64,000 nt of DNA from NCBI RefSeq assembly GCF_904849725.1, contig NC_058519.1:109480881-109544880 (forward strand), in the 5' to 3' direction. The notes below the pieces were generated by a model, which worked only from the letters and a program-made list of their open reading frames with translations, made no database searches and was not told the origin of the DNA. Source of the stretch: Hordeum vulgare subsp. vulgare (lineage: Eukaryota; Streptophyta; Magnoliopsida; Poales; Poaceae). How positions within the stretch are numbered: position 1 is the stretch's first letter; every line of letters begins with the position of its first letter. Made by a program: the position numbers and the translations under genes. Below, one piece after another: positions 35,405 to 48,065 of this stretch.

Positions 35405-38400
35405 GTCTCCCACTTGCACTAGAGTCAATAATCTAGTTCACATCACCATGTGATTTCAACGAATCCAACACCCATATAGTTATGGGGTCTGATCACGTCT
35501 TTGCTCGTGAGAGAGGTTTTAGTCAACGGTTCTGAAACTTTCAGATCCGTGTGTTCTTTACAAATCATTATGTCATCTTATATATGTTGCTACTATGTGC
35601 TATTCAGAAATACTCCAAACATCTACTCTACTATACGAATCCGTTTCACTACTCATAGTTATTCGGATTAGTGTCAAAGCTTGCATCGACGTAACCCTTT
35701 ACGACGAACTCTTTAACCACCTCCATAATCGAGAAAAATTCCTAAGTCCATCAGTTACTAAGGATAAATTTTGACCGCTGCTAGTGATTCAATCATGGAT
35801 CACTCTCTGTACCTCTCAACAGACTTTGAGTCAAGGCACACATCAGGTGCGGTACCCAGCATGGCATACTTCACATTCTACGGCCAAGGCATAGAAGACG
35901 ACCTCCGTCTATTCTCTTTATTCTGCCGGGGTCGGGTTTTGAGTCTTACTCAAATTCACACCTCACAACGCAACCAAGAACTCCTTCTTTGCTGATCTAT
36001 TTTGAACTCCTTCAAAAACTTGTCAAGGCATGCATCTTGTTGAAACTTCTATTAAGCGCTTTCGATGTATCTTCATAGATCTTTGATGCTCAACGTTCAA
36101 GTAGCGCAATCCAGGTATTCCTTTGAAAAACTCCTTTCAAACAACCTTGTATGCTTTACAGAAATTCTACATTACTTCTGATCCACAATATGTCAACTAC
36201 ATATACTTATCAGAAATTCTATAGTGCTCCCACTCACTTCTTTGGAAATACAAGTTTCTCATAAACCTTGTACAAACCCAAAATCTTTGATCATGTCATC
36301 AAAGTGTATATTCCCACTCCGAGATGCTTGCACCAGTCCATTGAAGGATCGCTGGAGCTTGCATACTTGCTAGTATCTTTAGGATCGACAAAACCTCCTG
36401 GTTGTATCACATACAATGTTTGCTCAAGGAAACCGTCGAGGAAACAATGTTTTGACATCCTATGTGCAATATTGCATAAATAATGCAGCAACTACTAACA
36501 TAATTTTAACAGACTTTTAGCATCGCTACGAGTGAGAAAGTCTCATCATAGTCAACTGTTTGATCTTGTCGGAAACATCTTTGCGACAAGTCGAGCTTTT
36601 CTTAATAGTGACTTATCACCATCATCGTCTGTCTTCCTTTTAAAGATCCATCTTTACTCAACAGTCCTATGACCATCAAGTAGTTCTTCCAAAGTCTACA
36701 CTTTGTTTTCATACATGGATCCTCTCTCGGATTACATGGCTTTCGGCCATTTGTCGGAATCCGGGCCCACCATTGCTTTCTCCATAACTCGTAGGTTCAT
36801 TGTTGCTCAACAACATGACCTCCAAGACAGGGTTACCGTACCACTCTGCAGTAGTACGCGACCTTGTGAACCTACGAGGCTTGTAGTAACTTGATCCGAT
36901 GCTCAATCATCACCATCATCAGCTTCCACTTCAATTGGTGTAGGCGCCACAGGAACAACTTCTTGTGCCCTGCTACACACTAGTTGAAGTGATGGTTAAA
37001 TAACCTCATCAATATCTATCACCCTCCCACTAAATTCTTTCGAGAGAAACCTTTCCTCGAGAAAGGATCCGTTTCTAGAAACAGACACTTTGCTTTCAGA
37101 TCTCAGATAGGAGATGTACCCAACTATTTTGGATATCCTATGAAGATGCATTTATCCACTTCGGGTTCGAGCTTATCAGACTGAAACTTTTTCACATAAG
37201 TGTCGAAGCCCCAAACTTTCAAGAAACGCAGTTTAGATTTATCTAAACCTCGGTCTATACTGTGTCATCTCAACGGAAATACGCGGTGCCCTATTTAAAG
37301 TGAATGCGGTTATCTCTAATGCATAACCCATAAACGATAGTGGTAATTCAATAAGAGACATCATAGCATGCACCATACCAAATAGTGTGTGGCTATGACG
37401 TTCACACACATCATCACACTATGATGTTGCAGGTGGCATGAACTGCGAAACAATTTCCACATTGTCTTAACTACGTACCAAAACTCGTAACTCATATATT
37501 CATTTCTATGATCATATCGTAGACTGTTTATCCTCTTGTTACGACGAACTTCACTCCGAAACAGAATTGAACTTTTCAATATTTCAGACTTGTGATTCAT
37601 TAAGTAAATACTCTTGTATCTACTCAAATCGTCATTGAAGTAAGAACATAATGATATCCACTGCGTGCCTCAGCACCCATTGGACTGCATACATCAAAAT
37701 GTATCACTTCCAACAAGTTACTATCTTGTTTCATCTCAATGAAAACAAGGCCTTGCTCATGTGGTATGATTTGCATGTCACTAGTGATTCAAAATCAAGT
37801 GAGTATAAAGATCCATCAGCATGGAGCCTCTTCATGCAATTCATAGCAACATGACTCAAGCGGCAGTGCCACAAGTAAGTGGTACTATCATCATTACCTC
37901 GTATCTTTTTGCACCAATATCATGAACATGTGTAACACTACGATCGAGATTCAATAAACCATTGAAGGTGATTATTAAAGCAAATAAAGTAACCATTATT
38001 CTCTTTAAATGAATAATCGTATTGCAATAAACACGACCCAATCATGTTCATGCTTAACGCAAGCACCAAATAACAATTATTTAGGTTTAACACCAATCCC
38101 GATGGTAGATGGAGTGTGCGACGTTTGATCATATCAACTTTGGAAACACTTCCAACACGTATCATCACCTCGCCTTTAGCTAGTCTCCGTTTATGTCGTA
38201 GCTTTCATTTCGTGTTACTAATCACTTAGCAACCGAACTGGTATCCAATACCCTCGTGCTACTAGGAGTACTAATAAAGTACACATCAACATCATGTATA
38301 TCAAATTTACTTCTTTCGACTTTTGCCAGCCTTCTTATCTACCAAGTATCTAGAGTTGCTCCGCCTCAGTGACTGTTCCCCTCATTACAGAAGCACTTAG

Positions 38401-39200
38401 TCTCAGGTTTGGGTTTAATCTTGGGTCTCTTCATTAGTGTAGCAACTGTTTTGACGTTTCACGAAGTATCCCTTCTAGCCCTCGCCTTTCTAGAAACTTA
38501 GTGGTTTTACTAACCATCAACTATTGATGCTCCTTCTTGATTTCTACTTTCGCAGTGTCAAACATCGCGAATCGCTCAAGGATCATTGTATCTATCCTTG
38601 ATATGTTATAGTTCATCACGAAGCTCTCACAGCTTGGTGGCAGTGACTTTGGAGAACCATCACTATCTCATCTGGAAGATTAACTCCCACTTGATTCAAG
38701 CGATTGTCGTACTCAGACAATCTGAGCACACGCTCAACGATTGAGCTTTTCTCCTTTACTTTGTGGACAAAGAATCTTGTTGGAGGTCTCGTACCTCTTA
38801 ACAAGGGCACAAGCATGAAATCACAATTTCATCTCTTTAGAACATCACTTATGTTCCGTGACGTTTCAAAACGTTTTCGGCGCCTTGCTTCTAAGCCATT
38901 AAGTATTTTGCATTGAACTATCGTGTAGTCATCAGAAACGTGTATGTCGGATGTTCACAACATCTACAGACGACGCTCGAGGTGCAGCACATCGAGTACT
39001 GCATTAAGGACACAAGCCTTCTGTGCAGCAACGAGGACAATCCTCGGTTTTACAGACTCAGTCTGCAAAGTTTGCTACTATCAACTTTCAACTAAATTTT
39101 CTCTAGGAACATATAAAAACACTAGAGCTATAGTGCAAGCTACATCGTAATTCGCGAAGACCATTAGACTATGTTCATGACAATTAGTTCAATTAATCAT
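35405..39200 (-). pseudogene. Decayed gag-pol of the type B element
   Basis: It aligns piecewise with the Angela gag-pol (7026-11006) in the same order, but with frame breaks throughout; no frame exceeds about 90 codons. Recognisable pieces include RNase H-end sequence (35405-35760), reverse transcriptase (36180-36720, with a damaged YVDD at 36182-36220), integrase (37360-37630) and gag (38616-39100). 35405-36420 is about 97% identical to 62996-64000 by eye, including its lesions. It cannot encode functional proteins. Confidence 0.82.
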
Positions 39201-40382
39201 ATTACTTAAGAACTCCCACTCAAAAAGTACATCTCTCTAGTCATTTGAGTGGTACATGATCCAAATCCACTATCTCAAGTCCGATCATCACGTGAGTCGA
39301 GAATAGTTTCAGCGGTAAGCATCTCTATGCTAATCATATCAACTATACGATTCATGCTCGACCTTTCGGTCTCATGTGTTCCGAGGCCATGTCTACACAT
39401 GCTAGGCTCGTCAAGCTTAACCCGAGTGTTCCGCGTGTGCAACTGTTTTGCACCCATTGTATGTGAACGTTGAGTCTATCACACCCGATCATCACGTGGT
39501 GTCTCGAAACGAAGAACTGTCGCAACGGTGCACAGTCGGGGAGAACACAATTTCGTCTTGAAATTTTAGTGAGAGATCACCTCATAATGCTACCGTCGTT
39601 CTAAGCAAGATAAGGTGCATAAAGGATTAACATCACATGCAATTCATAAGTGACATGATATGGCCATCATCACGTGCTTCTTGATCTCCATCACCAAAGC
39701 ACCGGCACGATCTTCTTGTTACCGGCGTCACACCTTGATCTCCATCAACATGTCGCCATCGGGGTTGTCGTGCTACTTATGCTATTACTACTAAAGCTAC
39801 GTCCTAGCAATATAGTAAACGCATCTCCAAGCACAAACGTTAGTTTAAAGACAACCCTATGGCTCCTGCCGGTTGCCGTACCATCGACGTGCAAGTCGAT
39901 ATTAACTATTACAACATGATCATCTCATACATCCAATATATCACATCACATCATTGGCCATATCACATCACAAGCATACCCTGCAAAAACAAGTTAGACG
40001 TCCTCTAATTTTGTTGTTGCATGTTTTACGTGGTGACCATGGGTATCTAGTAGGATCGCATCTTACTTACGCAAACACCACAATGGAGATATATGAATTG
40101 CTATTTAACCTTATACAAGGACCTCCTTGGTCAAATCCGATTCAACTAAAGTTGGAGAAACGGACACTTGCCAGTCATCTTTGAGCAAGGGGGTTACTCG
40201 TAGCGATGAAACCAGTCTCTCGTAAGCGTACGAGGAATGTCGGTCCAAGCCGCTTCAATCCAACAATACCGCGGAATCAAGAAAAGACTAAGGAGGGCAG
40301 CAAAACGCACATCACCGCCCACAAAAACTTTTGTGTTCTACTCGAGAAGACATCTACGCATGAACCTAGCTCATGATGCCAC
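39201..40382 (-). other. Angela-like leader and primer site of the type B element
   Basis: It is strongly similar to the Angela leader (11090-12260), far more than the adjoining coding regions are to each other. The primer site reads GTGGCATCATGAGCTAGG on the minus strand at 40365-40382. Confidence 0.8.
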
Positions 40383-42210
40383 TGTTGGAGAACGTCGCAT
40401 GGGAAACAAAAAAATTCCTACGCGCACGAAGACCTATCATGGTGATGTCCATCTACGAGAGGGGATTTCCGATCTACGTACCATTGTAGATCGCACAGAA
40501 GAAGCGTTAGTGAACGCGGTTGATGTAGTGGAACGTCCTCACGTCCCTCGATCCGCCCCGCGAACCGTCCCACGAACCGTCCCGCGATCCGTCTCACGAT
40601 CTAGTGCCGAACGGACGGCACCTCCGCGTTCAGCACACGTACAGCTCGACGATGATCTCGGCCTTCTTGATCCAACAAGAGAGACGGAGAGGTAGATGAG
40701 TTCTCCGGCAGCGTGACGGCGCTCCGGAGGTTGGTGGTGATCTGATCTCGGCAGGGCTCCGCCCGAGCTCCACAGAAACGCGATCTAGAGGAAAAACCGT
40801 GGAGGTATGTGGTCGGGCTGCCATGGAAAAGTTGTCTCAAATCAGCCCTAATACCTCTATATATAGGTGGGAGGGGAGGGGCCTTGCCTTGAGGCTCAAG
40901 GAGCCCTAAGGGGGTCGGCCGAGCCAAGGGGGGAAGTCCTCCCCTTCCAAACCGAAACCAACTAGGTTTGGAAGGTGGAGTCCTTCTCTCCTTTCCCACC
41001 TCCCCTTTTTTTCTTTCTCTTTGATTTCTTATCCTTCCGAGCATAGGGCCTTCTTGGGCTGTCCCACCAGCCCACCAAGGGCTGGTGCGCCAACCCAAGG
41101 CCTATGGGCTTCCCCGGGGTGGGTTGCCCCCCCCCCCCCGGTGAACACCCGAAACCCATTCGTCATTCCCGGCACATTCCCGATAACTCCGAAAACCTTC
41201 CGGCAATCAAATGAGGTCATCCTATATATCAATATTAGTTTCCGGACCATTCCAGAAACCCTCGTGACGTCTGTGATCTCATCCGGGACTCCGAACAACA
41301 TTCGGTAACCAACCATATAACTCAAATACGCATAAAACAACGTCGAACCTTAAGTGTGCAGACCCTGCGGGTTCGAGAACTATGCAGACATGACCCGAGT
41401 GACTCCTCGGTCAATATCCAATAGCGGGACCTAGATGCCAATATTGGATCCCACATATTCTACGAATATCTTATCGTTTGAACCTCAGTGCCAAGGATTC
41501 ATATAATCCCGTATGTCATTCCCTTTGTCCTTCGGTATGTTACTTGCCCGAGATTCGATCATCAGTATCCGCATACCTATTTCAATCTCGTTTACCGGCA
41601 AGTCTCTTTACTCGTTCCGTAATACAAAATCTCGCAACTTACACTAAGTCACATTGCTTGCAAGGCTTGTGTGTGATGTTGTATTACCGAGTGGGCCCCG
41701 AGATACCTCTCCGTCACACGGAGTGACAAATCCCAGTCTCGATCCATACTAACTCAACGAACACCTTCGGAGATACCTGTTGAGCATATTTATAGTCACC
41801 CAGTTACGTTGCGACGTTTGATACACACAAAGCATTCCTCCGGTGTCAGTGACTTATATGATCTCATGGTCATAGGAACAAATACTTGACACGCAGAAAA
41901 CAGTAGCAACAAAATGACACGATCAACATGCTACGTCTATTAGTTTGGGTCTAGTCCATCACATGATTCTCCTAATGATGTGATCCCGTTATCAACTAAC
42001 AACACTTGCCTATGGCCAGGAAAGCTTGACCATCTTTGATCAACGAGCTAGTCAACTAGAGGCTTACTAGGGACAGTGTTTTGTCTATGTATCCACACAA
42101 GTATTGTGTTTCCAATCAATACAATTATAGCATGGATAATAAACGTTTATCATGAACAAAGAAATATAATAATAACTAATTATTATTGCCTCTAGGGCAT
42201 ATTTCCAACA
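40383..42210 (-). repeat. Type B LTR (right, 5' LTR)
   Basis: It pairs with 33570-35404. A 13-base C run lies at 41127-41139. The A-like to W-like switch is near 41960-41975. Confidence 0.9.
40858..40865 (-). promoter_or_regulatory. TATA box in the type B 5' LTR
   Basis: TATATATA lies in the A-like part of the LTR, at the same place as in type A LTRs. Confidence 0.6.
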
Positions 42211-42215
42211 TTAAC
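42211..42215. repeat. Target-site duplication TTAAC, right copy
   Basis: It matches 33565-33569. Confidence 0.92.
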
Positions 42216-43218
42216 ACCTCCATAATCGAGAAAAATTTCCTTAGTCCACTAGTTACTAAGGATAACTTTTGACCGATGTCCAGTAATCCATTCGTGGATC
42301 ACTTTCGTGCCCCTTGACAATTCATGGCAAGGCACCCATCAGGTGCGGTACACATTATAACATACTATAGAGCCTATGGCTAATGCATAGGGGACGACCT
42401 TCGTCCTTTCTCTTTCTTCTGCCGTGGTCGGGCTTTGATACTTAGTCAAATTCACACCTTACAAACAGCCAAGAACTCCTTCTTTGTCAATCTATTTTGA
42501 ACTCCTTCAAAAACTTGTGAAGGCATGCATCTCACTGAAAGTTTTATCAAGTGTCTTGATCTATCTCTATATATCTTGATCCTCAATGTTCAAGTAGCTC
42601 AATCTAGGTTTTCCTCTGAAAACACCTTTTCAAACAATCCTATATGATTTCCATAAATTCTACATCATTTCTGATCAACAATATGTCAACCACATATACT
42701 CATCAGAAATTCTATAGTGCTCCCACTCACTTCCTTGGGAATACAAGTTTCTCACAAACTTCGTATAAACCCAAAAGCTTTGATCATCACATCAAAGCGC
42801 ATATCCAACTCCGAGATGCTTACTCCAGTCCTTAGAAGGATCGCTAGAGCTTTCATACTTGTTAGCATCCTTAGGTCGACAAAACCTTCTGGTTGTATCA
42901 CATACAATCATTCCTCAAGGAAACCGTTGAGGAAACAATGTTTTGACATCCATCTGCAAGATGCAGCGACTCCTAACATAATTCCAACAGACTTTTAGCA
43001 TCATTACGAGTGAGAAAGTCTTATCTCAATCAACTCCTTGAACTTGTCGGAAACCTCTTTGCAACAAGTTGAGCTTTCTTAAGTGGTGACTTTCACCATC
43101 ATTGTTTGTATTCTTTTAAAGATCAATCTATACTTAATAGTCTTACGAGCATCAAGTACTTCTTCCAAAGTCCACACTTTGTTTTCACACATGGATCCTC
43201 TCTCGGATTTCATGGCCT
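42216..43218 (-). pseudogene. Internal fragment (pol) of the older type W element, right part
   Basis: It continues directly from 33569 once one TTAAC copy is removed. Remnants of reverse transcriptase are present, with the shared damaged YVDD site at 42673-42710. It stops at CATGGCCT (43211-43218), where the LTR-like sequence at 43219 begins. The rest of the element, including its 5' LTR, is not in the window. Confidence 0.78.
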
Positions 43219-44414
43219 TGATGTCTACTACGCAACCTTCTCCTTGTAGACGTTGTTGGGCCTCCAAGTGCAGATGTTTGTAGGACAGTAGCAATTTTCC
43301 CTCAAGTGGGTGACCTAAGGTTTATCAATCCGTGGGAGGCGTAGGATGAAGATGGTCTCTCTCAAGCAACCCTGCAACCAAATAACAAAGAGTCTCTTGT
43401 GTCCCCAATACACCCAATACAATGGTAAATTGTATAGGTGCACTAGTTCGGCGAAGAGATGGTGATACAAGTGCAATATGGATGGTAGATATAGGTTTTT
43501 GTAATCTGAAATTACAAAAACAGCAAGGTAACTAATAGTAAAAGTGAGCATGAACAGTATTGCAATGTGTGGAAACAAGGCCTAGGGTTCATACTTTCAC
43601 TAGTGAAGTTCTCTCAACAATGATAACATAATTGGATCATATAACTAGCCCTCAACATGCAACAAAGAGTCACTCCAAAGTCACTAATAGCGGAGAACAA
43701 ATGAAGAAATTATTGTCGGGTATGAAACCACCACAAAGTTATTCTTTCTGATCGATCTATTCAAGAGTTCGTAGTAAAATAACACGAAGCTATTCTTTCC
43801 GTTCAATCTACCTAGAGTTCATACTAGAATAACACCTTAAGACACATATCAACCAAGACCCTAATGTCACCTAGATACTACATTGTCAACTCAAGTATCC
43901 GTGGGCATGATTATATGATATGCATCACACAATCTCATAATCATCTATTCAACCAACACATAGAACTTCAAAGAGTGTCCCAAAGTTTCTACCGGAGAGT
44001 CAAAATGTGTGCCAACCCATATGCATAGGTTCCCGATGTCACGAAACTCGCAAGTTGATCACCAAAACATACATCAGGTACTCACTTGAATATCCCATTG
44101 TCACCACAGATAGACACGTGCAAGACATACATCAAGTGTTCTTAAAGACTCAATCTGATACGATAACTCCAAAGGGAAAACTCAATTCATTATAAGAAGA
44201 GAGAGGGGGAAGAACATCATAAGATCCAACTATAGTAGCAAAGCCCGCGGTACATCGAGATCAAGACATCACAAGAACATGAGAGAGAGAGATCAAACAC
44301 ATAGCTATTGGTACATACCCTCAGCCCCGAGGGAGAACTACTCCCACCTCCTCATGGAGATCGCCGGGATGATGAAGATGGCCACCCGAGATGGATTCCC
44401 CCTCCGGCAGGGTG
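43219..44414. mobile_element. Truncated LTR-like sequence, probably Gypsy
   Basis: It begins TGATGTCTACTACGCAACCT, a start I recognise as common in Triticeae LTRs but cannot assign to a family. There is no coding sequence. It breaks off at GGCAGGGTG, where another LTR begins. No target duplication can be tested because the far end is missing. Short GA-rich runs occur at 44200-44292. Confidence 0.6.
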
Positions 44415-45265
44415 TGATACGTCTCCAGCGTATCTACTTTTCCAAACTCTTTTGCCCTTGTTTTGGACTCTAATTTGCATGATTTGAATGGAACTAACCT
44501 CAACTAACGTTGTTTTCAGCAGAATTGCCTTGGTGTTGTTTTTGTGCCGAAATGAAAGTTCTCAGAACGTCCTAAAAATTTACGGAGAATATTTCTGGAA
44601 AATATGAAAAATACCTGCGCAAAGATCCACTGGAGGGGATGGGCCAGTGGGCCACAAGCCATGTAGCCGCCACCCCCTGGTGGCGGCTAGCAAGCTTGTG
44701 GGGCCCACGTCGCTCTGCCGCCCCCAATCTAAGCTCTATAAATTCACTTTTGTCCTAGAAAAAATAAAGGGAGAAGATTTCGTCGCATTTGCGATACGGA
44801 GGCGCCGCCACATCCTGTTCTTCATCTGGAGGGCAGATCTGGAGTCCGTTTTGGGCTCCGTTTAGGGGAAATCGTCATCATCAACCTTCTTCCCTCTCCA
44901 ATTCCATGAAGATGTTCATCGTTCGTGAGTAATCTATTCGTAGGCTCGCTGGGCGGTGATGAGTAGGATGAGATCTATCATGTAATCGAGTTAGTTTTGA
45001 CGGGGATTGATCCCTAGTATCCACTATGTTATGAAATTGATGTTGCTACTACTTTGCCATGCTTAATGCTTGTCACTAGGGCCCGAGTGTCATGATTTCA
45101 GATCTGAAATTATTATGTTGTCACCAATATATGTGTGTTTTAGATCCGATCTTGCAAGTTGTAGTTACCTACTATGTGTTATGACCCGGCAACCCCGGAG
45201 TGACAGTAACCGGAAACACTCCCGGTGATGACCATAGTTTGAGCAGTTCATGTGTTCACCAAGTG
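44415..45265 (+). mobile_element. 5' part of an Athila-type LTR, + orientation (element E1)
   Basis: It starts TGATACGTCTCCAGCG, with a TATAAAT box at 44737-44743. It matches the start of the LTR at 57889-59462 in the opposite orientation. About 720 bp of the LTR, the primer site and the start of gag are missing. I infer that it belongs with the + strand gag fragment at 59463-61161. Confidence 0.8.
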
Positions 45266-45276
45266 CTAAACACATG

Positions 45277-46131
45277 AACACATGAACTCCTCAAACTATG
45301 ATCATCACCGGGAGTGGTTCCGGTTACTGTCACTCCGGGGTTGCCGGGTCATAACACATAGTAGGTAACTACAACTTGCAAGATCGGATCTAAAACACAC
45401 ATATATTGGTGACAACATAATAATTTCAGATCTGAAATCATGGCACTCGGGCCCTAGTGAGAAGCATTAAGCATGGCAAAGTAGTAGCAACATCAATCTC
45501 AGAACATAGTGGATACTAGGGATCAATCCCCGTCAAAACTAACTCGATTACATGATAGATCTCATCCTACTCATCACCGCCCAGCGAGCCTACGAATAGA
45601 TTACTCACGAACGATGAAGAGCTTCATGGAATTGGAGAGGGAAGAAGGTCGATGATGACGATGGCGACAATTTCCCCTCTCCGGAGCCCAAAACGGACTC
45701 CAGATCTGTCCTCCGGATGAAGAACAGGATGTGGTGGCGCCTCCGAATCGCAAACGCGACGAAATCTTCTCTTCTGATTTTTTTCTGGGCGAAAGTGAAT
45801 TTATAGAGCTGAGATTGGGGGCGGCAGAGCCACGTGGGCCCCACAAGCTTGGTTGCCGCGGCCAGGGGGGTGGCCGCGGCAACAGGGCTTGTGGCCCACT
45901 GGCCCACCCCCTCTGGTGGATCTTTGCGCAGGTATTTTTCATATTTTCCAGAAAAGTTCTCCATAAATTTTCAGGACGTTCCGAGAACTTTCATTGCTGC
46001 ACAAAAACAACACCATGCCAATTCTGCTGAAAACAGCGTCAATCCGGGTTAGTTCCATTCAAATCATGCAAATTAGAGTCCAAAACAAGGGCAAAGGAGT
46101 TTGGAAAAGTAGATACGATGGAGACGTATCG
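45277..46131 (-). repeat. Truncated 3' LTR of Athila-type element E2
   Basis: It contains the first 855 bp of the LTR. Its first base is changed (CGATACG instead of TGATACG on the minus strand). The remaining 720 bp were lost at the inverted junction. Confidence 0.85.
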
Positions 46132-48065
46132 AACTCCCCCAAGCTTAAAACCTTGCTTGTCCTCAAGCAACTCAGTTGACAAACTGAGAGAGAAAGAAAA
46201 AAACTTTGACAAACTCTGTTTGATCTTGTTGTTGCAACTATGTCGAACTCATAACCAGAATTTCAGCAAGATCACAAGTTAACCACATAAGCAAGTGACA
46301 CAAAGGTCTCACGGTAAACTAATATCAATGGCATAATCAGCTAGCGAGCAAATAATAATGAGTTTCAGATACCAACAATTCAATCAAAACAAGCATGAAG
46401 CAATATGAATAGGTGGTATCTCGCTAGCTCTTTCTGAGACCGCAAAACATAAATGCAGAGCACTTTCAAAGATCAAGGGCTAACTAAACATTATAATTCA
46501 TAGCAACGAAGATCCAGTCATAATCATACTCAATATCAATCAAAAGCAAAGCATAAAAATGATAGAGGTGCTCTCTAATTGGTGCTTATATTGAACAGGA
46601 AAATAAATAGATAGGCCCTTCGCAGAGGGAAGCATTGATTTGCAGAGGTGCCAGAGCTCAAGCTTTGAAAACAGAGATAATAATTTTGGGTGGCATGCTT
46701 TCATTGTCAACGCAATGACCAACAGTTCTCAACATCTTCCACGCTACTCATGCTATAGGCGGTTCCCAAACAAAAAAGTAAAGTTTTAACTCCCCCACCA
46801 CCAATCAATCACACTCCACGGCTAGCCGAATCCTCGGGGACCGTCCATACTAACATCAATCCAGGGGGAGCCTTGTTTTACAGTTATGTTTTCGATTTAA
46901 GCGTGGAACTGGGCATTCCAATTACCGGCCCCTTTCTCGTGAATGACAGTGAATAAACACATGTCGAGGATAGCACGCCTAACATGGAAGATATCAATAT
47001 CCCCCTGTCACCACATGAGCGGTTTGGGCATGCAAAACAGATTATTTCTTGAAGGTTTTGAGAATGGCACATGCAAATTTACTTGGAACGGCAGGTAAAT
47101 ACCGCAAATAGGTAGGTGTGGTGGAATCTCATGGAAAAACTTTTGGGTTTATGGCAGTGGATGCACAAGCAGTATTCCGCTTAGTACAAGTGAAGGCTAG
47201 CAAAAGACTGGGAAGCGACCAACTATAGAGCAACAACAGTCATCAAGATGCAATGAGTTTGACTAACATGGAGTGCAAGCATGAACAGGATATAAATCAC
47301 CATGAACACGAACATCATAGAGGCTATGTTGGTTTTATTTCAACTACATGCATGAACATGCGCCAAGTCAAGCCACATGAATCATTCAAAGGAGAATACC
47401 ATCCTATCATACTACATCACAGTCATCCCAAAATCTATGTTGGCATTCAAGACAAACCATTATAAGCTCCTAGCTAAATAAGCATCGCATCAGAAACTAT
47501 GATCTCTAAGTCGTCATTGCAAACATGGTTCTCTCACAACAAAGTTGAATCTGGGACGACAAACTAGTCATATTTACAAAAACAAAATAGATAGAGTTCA
47601 TACCAGCTTTTCCAGTCTCAGTCACTTCATCATATATCATCATCATTGCCTTTCACTTGCACGATCGAACGATGTGAACAATAATAAGCGTGCTCGTGCA
47701 ATGGACTAAGCTGAAATCCGCAGGCAAACACAAAGGAGAAGACAAAGTAATATGGCTCTTTAAAAGTTAAACAGGTATGCATGCAAGAGCCACTAAACAT
47801 TGTAACCAATATCTTCTACCTTGGCCCAAAGAAAAAGAAAACTATTTACACGGGAAAGCTCCCAACAAGCAAAAAAGAAAGGAAAATCTTTTTGGGTTTT
47901 CTCAAAAGGACACAAAACAAGAAAACAAGAAAACGAAAACAAACTAGCATGGATAATACAGTGGCAAAGTGTAAACACTGACGAACAAAGTAAAAGCATA
48001 AGCATGAATGCAAGATCGGTGAGAACACGTACTCCCCCAAGCTTAGGCTTTTGGCCTAGCTTGGT
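46132..48065 (-). other. 3' non-coding region of E2 with two PPT-like motifs
   Basis: AAGCTTGGGGGAGTT (minus strand) at 46132-46146 adjoins the LTR and is the true polypurine tract. Almost the same motif, CTTGGGGGAGTA, lies at about 48030-48044, just before the reading frame at 48066. The 1.9 kb between them has no protein-like frame. Confidence 0.7.

Larger units (their letters stand above)
33570..42210 (-). mobile_element. Mosaic Angela/WIS (type B) Copia element, complete but coding-dead
   Basis: The element is 8641 bp long, with LTRs of 1835 and 1828 bp, polypurine tract, primer site and a clean TTAAC target duplication. The LTRs differ by only about 2% over their first 450 bases, so the insertion is young. 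Its gag-pol is nevertheless decayed throughout, and the same decayed sequence recurs in the element at 61162. The LTRs and leader are partly Angela-like and partly WIS-like (see findings). It most likely moved with proteins supplied by another element. Confidence 0.9.
44415..46131. repeat. Head-to-head inverted pair of truncated LTRs (arms about 850 bp)
   Basis: Arm 44415-45265 is the reverse complement of arm 45277-46131 at roughly 93% by eye. A spacer of about 11 bp (45266-45276) contains an extra ACACATG. Both arms stop at nearly the same LTR position (851 and 855 bp from the LTR start). Confidence 0.88.

Noticed and set aside
44415..46131. Foldback transposon or a DNA element with long terminal inverted repeats
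   Set aside because: Each arm is recognisably an LTR with its TG end and TATA box, the outer flanks show no shared target duplication, and the arms are several percent apart.
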